Assembly (NCBI GenBank): GCA_018222405.1
Contig: JAAFAI010000005.1
Location: 62,001 to 126,000, forward strand
DNA length: 64,000 nucleotides
Source: Gammaproteobacteria bacterium
Lineage (GTDB): Bacteria; Pseudomonadota; Gammaproteobacteria; Enterobacterales; Alteromonadaceae
Direction: 5' to 3'
A program made the position numbers and the translations under genes. This document shows positions 18,933 through 28,322 of this stretch, in pieces (within the stretch, counting starts at the first letter, position 1; each line of letters opens with the position of its first letter). The notes below the pieces were generated by a model that had not been told where the DNA came from, searched no databases, and saw only the letters and a list, made by a program, of their open reading frames with translations.

Positions 18933-20060
18933 TTATATGGGTTGTGCCAGGGCTATAGCCGTACGCCGCATGATATCGGTATGCTCTTCCTTATCACCAC
19001 CTTCAATTTCGATTTCGGCCAGACGACCTGAGTTTTCAACCACCATCTTGCAACGGTCAAAACGTCGCTCCTGAAAGCCTGCCAAAGCCTGATCCAACGT
19101 TGTCTTTGTTGCAACTTCTTCAGCCAGAACGATTGCGTCCTCAATGCCAATACAGGCACCGCTTGCCAGGTGTGGCGTGGTCGCATGCACCGTATCACCG
19201 ATCAATAATACCCGTCCCTTATACCAGGGGGCTGGCATCATCACGCGTTCCAATGGTCGGTAATGTATTAGACAATCATTATTAAGCATGCCGGCTAATG
19301 TTTTGACCATAGGCGCAGTAAAGCCTGACAGCAACTGATTCAGCGTTTCAACAAAATTCGACGGATCACGGAAATCATTTTCCTTTCGATTTTCGGTAAC
19401 GAACATGTACATTTGGTCGCTGGACATTGGGTTGACACCCACTTTGATGTGCTCGCTTACCCACATCATGGTGTTCTTGACCTCCGGTAGGCGCGGAATG
19501 ACTGCTCGCCATACGCCTTGGCCGATGTATTTTGGCGCCTCAGCCTCAGGAAAAATGGTTGCTCTCACTTTAGAATAAACGCCGTCAGCACCTACCACCA
19601 GATCGTACGTCTTGGTGGTACCATCAGTGAAGCTGACTTCGACAGCGTCGCCGAGGTCATTAATTGACTCAAATGTTGTGCCTAATCGAATATTAGTGGG
19701 CGTACTTTGGGTTTTCTTGGCCAGAATTTTGGCCAGCGCCGGACGCATGACCGCTCCGGCACCGGGCAGCCCCTCCTGCAATGGCGGCGCTGGAATGTGA
19801 GCAAGGTGTAACCCATGCGGTGCGTGAACCTCCAGGCCGTCATTGCCGCAGCCTACGGCTAAAAACTCATCGACAATACCTAATTGTGCAAAGGTACGCA
19901 TTGTGGCACCTCCCAAGGTAATGCCAGCGCCATCAGTGCGCCAATTAGGATCGATTTCGACCAGATCCACCTCGACACCCACTTTACTCAATTCTATGGC
20001 CGCAGACATACCAGAAAAGCCGCCGCCGATAATTAAAACATTGCTGATACAATTGCTCAT
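18933..20060 (-). CDS. FAD-dependent monooxygenase, aromatic hydroxylase (cassette 1)
   Basis: This 375-residue class A flavin hydroxylase likely adds a hydroxyl to a phenolic ring before cleavage. The FAD motif is LIIGGGFSGMSAA at 9-21, the DG motif is LVVGADGVYSKVR, and the GD motif is LLIGDTVHATTPHLASGA. I take the ATG at 20060, because GGAGG lies 10 bases upstream. The order and content of the cassette resemble FdeE of the Herbaspirillum flavonoid (fde) operon, which hydroxylates naringenin at C8; equating them is inference. It lies 2 bases after the ferredoxin gene. A close paralogue is at 59257-60390. Confidence 0.87.
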   Translation of the reverse strand: MSNCISNVLIIGGGFSGMSAAIELSKVGVEVDLVEIDPNWRTDGAGITLGGATMRTFAQLGIVDEFLAVGCGNDGLEVHAPHGLHLAHIPAPPLQEGLPGAGAVMRPALAKILAKKTQSTPTNIRLGTTFESINDLGDAVEVSFTDGTTKTYDLVVGADGVYSKVRATIFPEAEAPKYIGQGVWRAVIPRLPEVKNTMMWVSEHIKVGVNPMSSDQMYMFVTENRKENDFRDPSNFVETLNQLLSGFTAPMVKTLAGMLNNDCLIHYRPLERVMMPAPWYKGRVLLIGDTVHATTPHLASGACIGIEDAIVLAEEVATKTTLDQALAGFQERRFDRCKMVVENSGRLAEIEIEGGDKEEHTDIMRRTAIALAQPI

Positions 20061-20062
20061 TG

Positions 20063-20413
20063 TTACTCGTCCTCCAAAGTGATCCAAAGTGAACCATCCG
20101 ATTCATGAATCACGGGTATCGGTCGCAAGGCATCGCCCTGACAAGGACCGGAAGTACATAGTCCAGACCGAATATTAAACAGTGCGCCATGTGCAGCGCA
20201 TACGATATTCTCACCTGCGACATCCAGGTAGGCGTCTTTCTTCCAAGGTAAACTGGTATCGCCATAGTGTGGACAGATATCAGCGTAGGCGTAATAATGC
20301 CCGCCCTGCCTGACCACAAAAACCGTGTCTTTGCCTTGCTGCTGAGGGTCGAAACCCTGAGCACCGGGATCAGTAATATCCCCGTGATGACACAACATGA
20401 CTCGTTTGGTCAT
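20063..20413 (-). CDS. Rieske [2Fe-2S] ferredoxin (cassette 1)
   Basis: A 116-residue soluble Rieske protein. Cluster ligands are Cys47/His49 in CPHYG and Cys72/His75 in CAAHG. It has no membrane anchor. In extradiol pathways such small ferredoxins either pass electrons to an oxygenase or reactivate the extradiol enzyme by reducing oxidised iron. No Rieske oxygenase alpha subunit is in the window, so reactivation of the adjacent VOC dioxygenase is the more likely role (inference). It shares its start base region with the stop of the VOC gene (1-base overlap at 20413). Confidence 0.9.
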   Translation of the reverse strand: MTKRVMLCHHGDITDPGAQGFDPQQQGKDTVFVVRQGGHYYAYADICPHYGDTSLPWKKDAYLDVAGENIVCAAHGALFNIRSGLCTSGPCQGDALRPIPVIHESDGSLWITLEDE

Positions 20414-21345
20414 TACGCTTCCGGTTTAGGGGGCGGTCCCATAGGGGCCCATTTTTCCCGGTATTGCAGCAGGAAAACCTGAGAGTTATCGGCACCCGGC
20501 ATGGCTTCACGCGCCTGCCATTGGTCATCATGTAAATCCATGTCCGCATCAAATTCCATATTGCAGCCAAACGGACTTTTGAAGTACCAAAACCAGTTTG
20601 AACCGAAGATATGCCGACCCGGTCCCCAGAAACTCTGATACCCTTTATTGACCATGTTAGTTCCAGCAGTGACCACGTCGGTGGGTCCGCCCATATGAAA
20701 CGTGAAGTGCTCAATGCCTTTCATGTGAGGTGGGGTTTGAATAAAGAATACGGTATGGTGATCCTGGGTACCCGCCGGTCGCATAAACGGGCCAACATGG
20801 GTAAAACGATCAGTGGTCACAAACCCGAGACGGTCGCGATAAAATGCTTCTTGTTTAGGGGCATCAGGCACAAAGTACACGACGTGGGAGAGTGTACGAG
20901 GCTTCGGTGAGTCTTCTTTTGTCACCGCTACCTCATTAACGCCACGCTGAGCAGGGGCACCAGGTGCATTAATGGCTTCCGCTGGTAAATCGATCGGCTG
21001 ACGAACGGTCACCTGAAAACCCAGCACAAAGCCATGATCATCCATCGATTCAATACTGCCGTCGTCCAGTGTGATGACCTCACGGTCTTTACGCAGTTCG
21101 CTGGCAATAGCGTCGACGCTGGCCTGGTCGGCTACACCATACACAGTTTTGCGTAGCATAGAACCAGTATCCAGCGGTGCAGGTAATGAAGGGTCGTCTT
21201 TTGCTCGGATCTCAATACCCGTGCCATCGAGCGACAGAAAGCGATGCTCACCGGACGATGTCAAACCATAGTCAGCGGCAAACTCACGACAAGCCTGAAC
21301 GTCGTCAACACCAAAAATCAGCAAATCAGGGCCTATAATATTCAT
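20413..21345 (-). CDS. Type I extradiol ring-cleavage dioxygenase, VOC fold (cassette 1)
   Basis: A two-domain VOC protein of 310 residues that probably opens a catechol-like ring with Fe(II) and oxygen. Predicted metal ligands are His154 (LSHVVYF), His213 (EHFTFHMGG; His217 is an alternative) and Glu264 (NMEFDADMD), the His-His-Glu pattern of BphC-type enzymes. An N-terminal vestigial module covers about 1-115. The block SFWGPGRHIFGSNWFWYF is shared almost unchanged with the second copy at 60767. In the fde pathway FdeC does this job on the A-ring of 8-hydroxynaringenin; a matching role here is inference. Confidence 0.9.
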   Translation of the reverse strand: MNIIGPDLLIFGVDDVQACREFAADYGLTSSGEHRFLSLDGTGIEIRAKDDPSLPAPLDTGSMLRKTVYGVADQASVDAIASELRKDREVITLDDGSIESMDDHGFVLGFQVTVRQPIDLPAEAINAPGAPAQRGVNEVAVTKEDSPKPRTLSHVVYFVPDAPKQEAFYRDRLGFVTTDRFTHVGPFMRPAGTQDHHTVFFIQTPPHMKGIEHFTFHMGGPTDVVTAGTNMVNKGYQSFWGPGRHIFGSNWFWYFKSPFGCNMEFDADMDLHDDQWQAREAMPGADNSQVFLLQYREKWAPMGPPPKPEA

Positions 21346-21356
21346 TTTCTTCTCCG

Positions 21357-22514
21357 TTACGCCGTGCGGGCATTAAAGGTCTCTGCTACCCAGTCCGCAA
21401 TGTAGTGGCCAGCATTAATACTGTTATCAAAACTAGAGTGTTGAACGCCACCCTCGCGCTCGGTAAACACTTTCAGCTCACGTTTTGGGCTGTTTATCAG
21501 TTGCTCATAAGTGCGCTCTGCCCATTTCAATGGAATCTGAGAATCCTTTGAGCCGTGGGTCACCAGAAATGGCACTTTGATCTTTTCAACCTGACCATCA
21601 AGATGAACGTTTTCAGCTATTTGCATAAACTCATCGATATCTTTCGCGCCCCACACCCAGCAAACATGATTCCAGTAATGTGGCACCGGGAAATCCCCTT
21701 CTTTCTCGAGACGACGTTTCTGCACATCACGCCAGTCATGATTCGCGCCCCAACAAACACCTAATGCTAAACGTGGTTCATTGGCCACTGCTCGCGGGCA
21801 GAAGTATCCCCCGAGTGACACGCCTTCCATGCCAATGCGGCTGTTATCAACTTCTGGATGTTGTTCCAGCCAGTCGACGGCCGCAGACGCCCAGTGCTCA
21901 CTGTCAAAACGTGCTGTCATGCCTTGCAAACGCAGTGCCTCGCCCGTCCCGGGTTGATCAAGTACCAGCGATGATATGCCGCGATCAGCCAGCCACTGAG
22001 GTAAACCCACCAGGTACTTCATTTCTTTGGTTGAGTCCAGGCCGTTTACCTGGATCAAAATCGGCGCTGGCCCTTCTACACCTTTCGCTCTAACATATAA
22101 GCCCGATAGGTGCTTGCCCTCGTAAGGGATTTCGACTCGCTTGCAGTTGGCCTGCTTGAGTGCCATACCGCGCTCAAACAAATCCAGCTCGCGCTTATAT
22201 AACTCAAGTCGCCCCGGCGCATTGTGACCCTGCAATCGTTCGCAAGTGATCAAATAGGAAGACGCACGCATATACTTTTCACCAGCAGAAAACATACGAC
22301 CGCGTTGTTCATCTTCCTCTGCCAGTACACACAGCTTGTCTGCCATCTTTGCCCAGGTATCACGAAAAGCTTGCGTGCCTTCCTTATCGGGTTGCTTGGC
22401 TGCGTCTTGCAGCGGCGCGCACATTTCTTCGATTTCGCCGATACGCGCGCCCATTTCAATTGCTAAATCTACCGACAGGTTCCACACATAATTGGTTGGA
22501 AAATACTTAAACAT
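21357..22514 (-). CDS. Alpha/beta hydrolase, DHPON-hydrolase-like C-C hydrolase (cassette 1)
   Basis: A 385-residue hydrolase with a helical N-terminal domain (about 1-125) and an alpha/beta core. The triad is visible: Ser233 in GVSLGGY, Asp324 in THGSKDSQIP and His359 in GGVQHSSFD. The layout is that of the 2,6-dihydroxypseudooxynicotine hydrolase family, whose founding member cuts a C-C bond next to a ring. Between the extradiol dioxygenase and FAH genes, it would split the ring-cleavage product or the chain joining two rings. The copy at 61704 is collinear, with about 45 of the first 60 residues identical. Confidence 0.87.
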   Translation of the reverse strand: MFKYFPTNYVWNLSVDLAIEMGARIGEIEEMCAPLQDAAKQPDKEGTQAFRDTWAKMADKLCVLAEEDEQRGRMFSAGEKYMRASSYLITCERLQGHNAPGRLELYKRELDLFERGMALKQANCKRVEIPYEGKHLSGLYVRAKGVEGPAPILIQVNGLDSTKEMKYLVGLPQWLADRGISSLVLDQPGTGEALRLQGMTARFDSEHWASAAVDWLEQHPEVDNSRIGMEGVSLGGYFCPRAVANEPRLALGVCWGANHDWRDVQKRRLEKEGDFPVPHYWNHVCWVWGAKDIDEFMQIAENVHLDGQVEKIKVPFLVTHGSKDSQIPLKWAERTYEQLINSPKRELKVFTEREGGVQHSSFDNSINAGHYIADWVAETFNARTA

Positions 22515-22560
22515 TAAATGTCCTCTTTAGGTTAACGCTCTTATCCAAGAGGTTGGTTTG

Positions 22561-23355
22561 TTATTTTGTGTTGGGTACAAAGGCCACAGCACGGACAAAC
22601 CCGGCTGAGGCATGTTTGATTTTGTAAGGGAAACAAGACACCAAAAATCCTGTTGCAGGTAACGCTTGCAGATTAGAAAGCTTCTCCATCTGGCCATAAC
22701 CAATGTCACGACCGGCCTTGTGACCTTCCCAAATAATTGATGCATCACCTGACTCGGCAAAGCGTTCGCGGGTAAATTTAAACGGCGCGTCCCAACTCCA
22801 GGCGTCTGTTCCGACTACCTTTACGCCGCGCTCCAGCAGGTACATAGTGGCCTCTCGTCCCATTCCGACGCCAGCTTCGAGGTAGCCTGGCTTACCAAAT
22901 AACTCGCCAGCCCGCGTATTCACTACTACAATATCCAGTGGTTGCAGGGTATGGCCGATTCTGGCTAACTCGGCTTCCACTTCTTCCGCTGTCACCACAT
23001 GACCATCAGGCAGATGACGAAAATCCAGTTTTACGCCCGCCTGAAAACACCACTCCAGAGGAAGCTCGTCAATGCCATAGGCTGGTTTGCCACCATCGGT
23101 GGTGGATGCATAATGCCAGGGCGCATCCATATGCGTGCCGCTGTGCGTCGTTATTTGCAGCCGTTCCGCCGCCCAGGATTCATTGCCTGGCAATTGGTCC
23201 AGAGACAACCCCGGGAACATGGCTTCCATCTCGGGCCAGCCCTGCTGATGGTCCATATAGTCAATCTTGGGTAACAACGGCGGCGGATCGGTGTTAGGGT
23301 TATTGTCGAGAGTGACCGACAAGTCAATCAGGGTGAACTGCTGAGGATTAAACAT
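22561..23355 (-). CDS. Cyclase-family metal hydrolase, kynurenine-formamidase-like (cassette 1)
   Basis: This 264-residue member of the cyclase family has the metal-binding signature HSGTHMDAPWH (His71, His75, Asp77, His81). A downstream HKAGRDIGYG and the VGTDAWSWD block complete the active site region. Family members hydrolyse amide, lactone or ester bonds, or isomerise. In an aromatic pathway it could open a lactone formed after ring cleavage. It overlaps the upstream FAH gene by 8 bases. The equivalent in cassette 2 is at 62927-63721. Confidence 0.88.
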   Translation of the reverse strand: MFNPQQFTLIDLSVTLDNNPNTDPPPLLPKIDYMDHQQGWPEMEAMFPGLSLDQLPGNESWAAERLQITTHSGTHMDAPWHYASTTDGGKPAYGIDELPLEWCFQAGVKLDFRHLPDGHVVTAEEVEAELARIGHTLQPLDIVVVNTRAGELFGKPGYLEAGVGMGREATMYLLERGVKVVGTDAWSWDAPFKFTRERFAESGDASIIWEGHKAGRDIGYGQMEKLSNLQALPATGFLVSCFPYKIKHASAGFVRAVAFVPNTK

Positions 23356-24337
23356 GCTGTTGCTCCACTTTTACGTGCTGATGAATATCACCAAAGATGC
23401 TGCAACCAGATTCATCTGTTGCGGCGAGTGCGATCACTTCTCCATGCTTGAGAAAGCCGGTTTGAGCCGCGCCGTGGGTTATCATTTCTTTGGCACGTAA
23501 TTCGGAGATACATGCCTGTCCAACATCTGGATCTGCGTTGGATACGGTACCGGATCCTATCACCGTGCCGGGGTGAAGCGTGCGAGTCAGCGCCGCGTGC
23601 GAAATGAGTTGATCAAAGCCAAAATGCATTTCGCGGCCGTGAGGGCAACCGAAAAGCGAGCCATTGCGTTGAATATTCATGGTCAGATGCACCCGACACT
23701 GATGCCAGTTGTCCCCCAACTCATCAGGTGTGACGGCAATGGGTGCAAAGGCCGTGGCCCCTTTGGCCTGCACAAATCCAAAGCCGGTTTTCATTTCCCG
23801 TGGGGCCAGTGCGCGAAAACTGATATCGTTAAGCATCACTACCAGGCGGATCGCATCCCTGGCTTGTTCTGGCGTCACTCCCATAGGGACACTACCGGTA
23901 ATCACCGCAAACTCCCCCTCAAAATCAGCACCATCGCTTTCCCTGGCTACCACGACATCATCCGTGGGACCGGAAAAATTATCGCCTGCTCCCTGGTACA
24001 TCAAAGGGTATTTATCCGCATCTTCTATGGGGTCCAGGTGAAACGCCTTTTGCATCAGATGACCATGATTTAAGAAACAGGAACCATCCAGCCACTGCCA
24101 TGCACGCGGTAACGGCGCAGTCAGGGATAATTCATTCAGCGGGCGGGTATTTTCCAGCGTTCCTGCATTTAATGCATCATATCGGGCTTGTAATAGGGGC
24201 ATACAGATATCCCATTTACTCAGCGCATCCTGAAGCGTGTCCGCGATATCGCTAACCGGGACCGTAGTGGTGAGATCCCGGGACACTAATACCAACTCCC
24301 CATCGGGATGAGATGTTTTTTGAGTCGCAAATTTCAT
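23348..24337 (-). CDS. Fumarylacetoacetate hydrolase family protein (cassette 1)
   Basis: A 329-residue FAH-fold enzyme and first gene of the operon. The metal site is formed by Glu140/Glu142 in DFEGEFAV and Asp171 in MLNDIS. SGTVSNADP near the end matches the active-site glycine loop. FAH members cleave C-C bonds of acylpyruvates or hydrate/decarboxylate oxo-dienoates, so it probably processes the ring-fission product. A near-match to the shared operator lies 30-45 bp upstream, and the divergent LysR gene suggests a second control. Confidence 0.88.
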   Translation of the reverse strand: MKFATQKTSHPDGELVLVSRDLTTTVPVSDIADTLQDALSKWDICMPLLQARYDALNAGTLENTRPLNELSLTAPLPRAWQWLDGSCFLNHGHLMQKAFHLDPIEDADKYPLMYQGAGDNFSGPTDDVVVARESDGADFEGEFAVITGSVPMGVTPEQARDAIRLVVMLNDISFRALAPREMKTGFGFVQAKGATAFAPIAVTPDELGDNWHQCRVHLTMNIQRNGSLFGCPHGREMHFGFDQLISHAALTRTLHPGTVIGSGTVSNADPDVGQACISELRAKEMITHGAAQTGFLKHGEVIALAATDESGCSIFGDIHQHVKVEQQHV

Positions 24338-24366
24338 GACACAGCCTGTTAAACGTTAACCAACAA

Positions 24367-24382
24367 TAAAATTAGTATTCTA
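24367..24382. promoter_or_regulatory. TetR-type operator candidate, one mismatch
   Basis: TAAAAT-TAGT-ATTCTA, a 16-bp site differing in one base from the perfect palindromes at 33750 and 42635. It ends 30 bp before the FAH start codon, the same distance as at the other operons. Confidence 0.5.
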
Positions 24383-24386
24383 GTTA

Positions 24387-24412
24387 TAATAATTGAAATT
24401 TAACAATTATTA
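24387..24412. promoter_or_regulatory. Perfect 9-bp inverted repeat in the LysR-FAH divergent region
   Basis: TAATAATTG / CAATTATTA with an 8-base spacer (AAATTTAA). It lies in the AT-rich intergenic region between the divergent LysR gene and cassette 1. The arms have the T-N11-A spacing expected of LysR sites, but AT-rich palindromes also arise by chance. Confidence 0.4.
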
Positions 24413-24566
24413 AGCAATTGGTAAAAGTGATGTTAATGCAATAGAATGGATTGATAAAATTGAAAGTATTAATGATTTATATCGAATTGGTAAATACATA
24501 ATTAATCCGATATTTTTACTCATACCGATAGGTAAAAATTTGTAACGTTTCACTGAGGAAAAACTT

Positions 24567-25472
24567 GTGCGTGTTGAACAGCTTGATCTTAACCTTTTAT
24601 TAGCACTGGAAATTCTGCTTGAAGAACAAAGCATTACCCGCTCAGCGGAGCGCCTTCATCTCTCTCAGTCTGCGACAAGCAGCATTTTAGCCAGATTGCG
24701 CAGTTATTTTGAAGATGATCTGCTGGTGCAGGTGGGCAGACAAATGCAACCCACTCCTTATGCTCTGGAGCTAGAATCACCGGTAAAGCAGATTTTAGGC
24801 ATAGTGAGAGCATCGATAACCAGCAAGCGACAAAATAATCCGGCGTTAAGCCAACGTCATTTTAGAATCATTGCTTCAGACTATATTACTCAGGTTGTGC
24901 TCTGTCCTTTGCTGGCTAAAATTAATCAGCTCGCCCCGTCCATTACCTTAGAATTTTTAACACCCTTCAGTCACGGTGCTGAGTTGTTAGCCAAGGGTGG
25001 TGCAGATTTCTTTATTTCGCCTGAAGCCAGAATGATAGATGCTTATCCGCATGAATTCCTGTTGGAAGACGAACTGGTCTGTATTGCTGACCCGTCGTTC
25101 TATCCTGACCAAAACCTACTGACTGAAAGCGAGTTTTTTGCCGCAGGCCATGTCTCAGTGGGTTTCGAACGCATTAGTCGTTTTAGTATTGAAGACTGGT
25201 TTAAGGATACGCTCGGCCATGAACGTAAAATTGACATTATCAGCAATGACTTTAACACGTTATGTTTATCAATAATTGGCACACCCCGTTTAGCCATGAT
25301 CCCTGCAAAATTTGCCGATCAATATTTGAACCGTCTGCCATTGAAGCAATTTGGCATTCCATTTACACCACCCAAACTAATCGAGTACGCGGCCTGGCAT
25401 CCCACACTCGACGGCGATCCCATGCATCGCTGGCTTAGGGAGTTTATTTTTACCTCGTTAAAATCATCTTGA
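24567..25472 (+). CDS. LysR-family regulator, NodD/NahR-like
   Basis: A 301-residue LysR protein starting at GTG 24567 after GAGGAA. The first residues (LDLNLLLALEILLEE, SITRSAERLHLSQSA, LRSYFEDDLLVQVGR, MQPTP) closely follow the NodD/NahR pattern, including the second-domain lines FRIIASDYIT, GHVSVGF and EEWF-like IEDWF. NodD proteins answer to plant flavonoids and NahR to salicylate, so an aromatic inducer is expected. It is divergent from cassette 1 and probably activates it; a comparable arrangement exists for FdeR in the fde operon. Confidence 0.88.
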   Translation: MRVEQLDLNLLLALEILLEEQSITRSAERLHLSQSATSSILARLRSYFEDDLLVQVGRQMQPTPYALELESPVKQILGIVRASITSKRQNNPALSQRHFRIIASDYITQVVLCPLLAKINQLAPSITLEFLTPFSHGAELLAKGGADFFISPEARMIDAYPHEFLLEDELVCIADPSFYPDQNLLTESEFFAAGHVSVGFERISRFSIEDWFKDTLGHERKIDIISNDFNTLCLSIIGTPRLAMIPAKFADQYLNRLPLKQFGIPFTPPKLIEYAAWHPTLDGDPMHRWLREFIFTSLKSS

Positions 25473-25494
25473 TCCCGAATGAGTAAAAACAAAA

Positions 25495-25520
25495 AACCGG
25501 CGCACTCAAGGTCGCCGGTT
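25495..25520. terminator. Bidirectional terminator between lysR and TonB receptor gene
   Basis: Perfect stem AACCGGCG / CGCCGGTT with a 10-base loop. On the minus strand it is followed by TTTTTTGTTTTT, a strong signal for the receptor gene. On the plus strand the T-run is short. Confidence 0.82.
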
Positions 25521-25544
25521 TCACTTCACACTACCACAGAGATA

Positions 25545-27863
25545 TTAATAGAAACGATAAGTCACTTTTGCACCAAAGGTTCGCGGTGTGCCAAATGACC
25601 ACAACTGCACATCGTCTGGACCAGCCGCGGTATAGCTGTAGTAACTTAACGGGCTTTCATCCTCGATGTTTCTCACGTAAAGCATAGCTTCCCACGTATC
25701 ATCCGACGTGGTGAATTTGAGTGTCACATCCGTTTGCGTAAAAGCGTCCTGCTCACTGTCGCGATCATTCAGAGGCGAAGCAAAGTAATCCGACTTATAA
25801 CGGGTAAACAGGCTGCCAACCAGGGTTCCCGCATCAAGCTCCCAATAATGATCGTAACCCAGCGTCGCAATCCATTCCGGTGCCTGCGACGGTTTGTTAC
25901 CCGCCAGGCTAATCAACTCGCCATCGATTTGACTGACTGCGGTGGTGCCACAACCGCCAAGACATTGTACCGGAATTGCACCCGCAAACTCGGTGTATTC
26001 GGCATTGAGGTAATTCAGCGATAACGCCAGGCTGTCGGACTCGGTCAACCAGGTATTATAGGTACCTTCCAGTCCCCAGATACGCGCTTCACCAGCGTTA
26101 AACACCTGGCCACCTAACGTCGTATCTAGCAGAATGGGCACTTGTAAATCCTGGTAATCGTAATAAAACGCAGAGCCGGTCACACTGTAGTCATCACGGT
26201 CCAGTTTTACCCCAGATTCAAACGAGTAAAGAATTTCAGGATCATAGCTTTTACCCGTACTGTCGAAGCCACCGGCTTTATAGCCTTTACTGGCTTTTGC
26301 ATAGTAGAGGCTGTCACTATCCGGTTGGTAATTGGTCCCAAGCGTCCAGGTGAATTCACTGCCTTCTGCTAGCAAGTCGCTTCGTACCGCCCCTTCTGTA
26401 TCGATCGGTCTTAAAGTAGGCACTTCCTCAAAGGTCAGTCCCCCCGGAAGGTTGGTCTGGGTTGCTGATTTACGATCGTCAGTATAGCGACCACCGGCCA
26501 CTACAGTCAGGGTGTCAGTCACAGGGATGTCTACCTGACCAAAAATAGCCGTCGAGCGGGATTTCACATCCGGACGATAAAACGTATTGGCCCAAAATCC
26601 TTGCGGACCATTAGGGTACGCACCGATAAACGACAACAGACCGGAACTGACATTCTGCTCTTCGACAAACTGGAATAATCCGCCTTGCCAGAAGAAACGA
26701 TCCTCGCCACCACTGAATCGCAGTTCGTGACTGGTTGTCTCGATATTGGTATTACGGTAAAAGATATAGTTTGGATGCAGCGCTTCATCAGCATCGACCG
26801 TGCTATCACGATATCCGCCGCGATAACTGATGGTCATCCAGTCCAGTTCATAATCTATCTGGGTGCGAAAAGCATCACCGTCCACTTTATGAAACGCTTT
26901 AGCAGCTTGGCCTGGGGCGTCGAAATTTTCCCGGTCGATATCGGCCAGATTATTGGTATGCGATGGTGTGCACAGTACCTGACCATTGATATTAGCCACC
27001 TGTTCCCAACCTGCGGCCACATTACATTGACCAGAGCCATTGTCTGCCTGTCCGGTCGCATTCACGTTGTACGCCGCAAAAAAGGGCGCTTGTTGATCCA
27101 GAGTATTGGTTTCAAAAGCAAAATACGCAGACAGATTATCGATAGGTTCGATCTGCAGGCCAATACGGCCCGCCTGAACATCCCGATCGCCTGACTTAAA
27201 GCCTGAGTCGCCATGCTCACGTACGCCATCGCGTACAGTTGAAAAGCCAGCAACGCGTACCGCAGCCATATCGCCTAACGGAATATTCAGTGCACCGGTA
27301 AATTCCCTGGCATTGTAGTTACCAATATCCGCAGAGACATTGCCGCTGAATTCATCAAGCTGAGGCTTATTCGTGATGATGTTCACCGCACCACCAGTTG
27401 CATTTCGGCCATACAATGTGCCCTGCGGTCCCCGCAAAACTTCCACGCGCTGAATATCAAACATCGCGGCGTTCATCACTCGCGGACGGTTAATATATTC
27501 GCCGTCAATACTGATAGTGAGAGATTGATCAGCCGCTTCATCGCTACTTTCGGTACTAATCCCGCGCAGTGAAACCCGGGTTGAAATAGAGTCGTTGGCT
27601 GTCACAAAATCGGGCGCAACCCTTGTCAACGACTGAATGTCTGTTACGCCGGCTTTATCCAGTAATTCTGCGCTGACCACATTCATCGAAATCGGCACGT
27701 CCGATGCAGACTGAACGCGGTTTTGCGCGGTAACTTCAATAATTTCCAGATCCTGCTTGGTTTTTTCTCCAGCAGGTTCAGCTTCCTGCCCGTAAGCACT
27801 GACAGATAATGCCATCAGGATGGCAGTGGATAAAACGGCTTTTTTATGATGTGTATTCAACAT
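25545..27863 (-). CDS. TonB-dependent receptor 1
   Basis: An outer membrane receptor of 772 residues with a signal peptide (about 1-25) and a TonB box-like stretch LEIIEVTAQ at about 39-47. The plug domain has RGISTES and VEVLRGPQGTLYGRNATGGAVNI, and the barrel ends in a terminal aromatic (VTYRFY). The TVTAQ-type box and RNATGGA motif place it among the receptors Alteromonadales and sphingomonads use for plant and aromatic compounds, not in the siderophore group. It lies next to the aromatic cassette and the GMC operon, so a glycoside or aglycone ligand is likely (inference). Confidence 0.92.
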   Translation of the reverse strand: MLNTHHKKAVLSTAILMALSVSAYGQEAEPAGEKTKQDLEIIEVTAQNRVQSASDVPISMNVVSAELLDKAGVTDIQSLTRVAPDFVTANDSISTRVSLRGISTESSDEAADQSLTISIDGEYINRPRVMNAAMFDIQRVEVLRGPQGTLYGRNATGGAVNIITNKPQLDEFSGNVSADIGNYNAREFTGALNIPLGDMAAVRVAGFSTVRDGVREHGDSGFKSGDRDVQAGRIGLQIEPIDNLSAYFAFETNTLDQQAPFFAAYNVNATGQADNGSGQCNVAAGWEQVANINGQVLCTPSHTNNLADIDRENFDAPGQAAKAFHKVDGDAFRTQIDYELDWMTISYRGGYRDSTVDADEALHPNYIFYRNTNIETTSHELRFSGGEDRFFWQGGLFQFVEEQNVSSGLLSFIGAYPNGPQGFWANTFYRPDVKSRSTAIFGQVDIPVTDTLTVVAGGRYTDDRKSATQTNLPGGLTFEEVPTLRPIDTEGAVRSDLLAEGSEFTWTLGTNYQPDSDSLYYAKASKGYKAGGFDSTGKSYDPEILYSFESGVKLDRDDYSVTGSAFYYDYQDLQVPILLDTTLGGQVFNAGEARIWGLEGTYNTWLTESDSLALSLNYLNAEYTEFAGAIPVQCLGGCGTTAVSQIDGELISLAGNKPSQAPEWIATLGYDHYWELDAGTLVGSLFTRYKSDYFASPLNDRDSEQDAFTQTDVTLKFTTSDDTWEAMLYVRNIEDESPLSYYSYTAAGPDDVQLWSFGTPRTFGAKVTYRFY

Positions 27864-28322
27864 GAAACACCCTCTTGTGTAGGCATCGGTGTATCAACCT
27901 CAAGTATGTGCAAAGTGTTTTCGTTGAGTTGTTTTCACTTTACACCCCAGTCCGCCATCCTAAATACGAATGACCATTCACATTTAACCACAAAGAGAAA
28001 TTAGATCAACATTAAATATACAAATAAATAACATAAGATCACTGAATCATATTAACAAACAACATTTAAATTATACTTTTCAACAATTTAAAACTTCATC
28101 GAATGAAGAAAATTTAACCAGGCAAAATAAAACACAATTAGAATTAACAATCATATTTTGATTTTTTATAAGAATGAGGGGAAATGGCCAGATTGGCATG
28201 ACGGGCCATGAAGACGTGCTGTGAACACATCGTAATAACAATGCAGGGACCGGCTGCCATCTTCTGACAGCCGGTGAATAGGCCTTTTTTAAGCGCGTGG
28301 TGAGAATGCCATTAAAAACGGT
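27864..28322. other. AT-rich intergenic region with one hairpin
   Basis: No gene is seen. The part next to the receptor start (27864-28170) is very AT-rich and should hold its promoter; a half operator TAGAAT is at 28139-28144. A perfect stem ACCGGCTG / CAGCCGGT lies at 28249-28275. A T6 run follows on the plus side only (28285-28290), so its value as terminator for the minus-strand gene at 28323 is uncertain. Confidence 0.5.
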
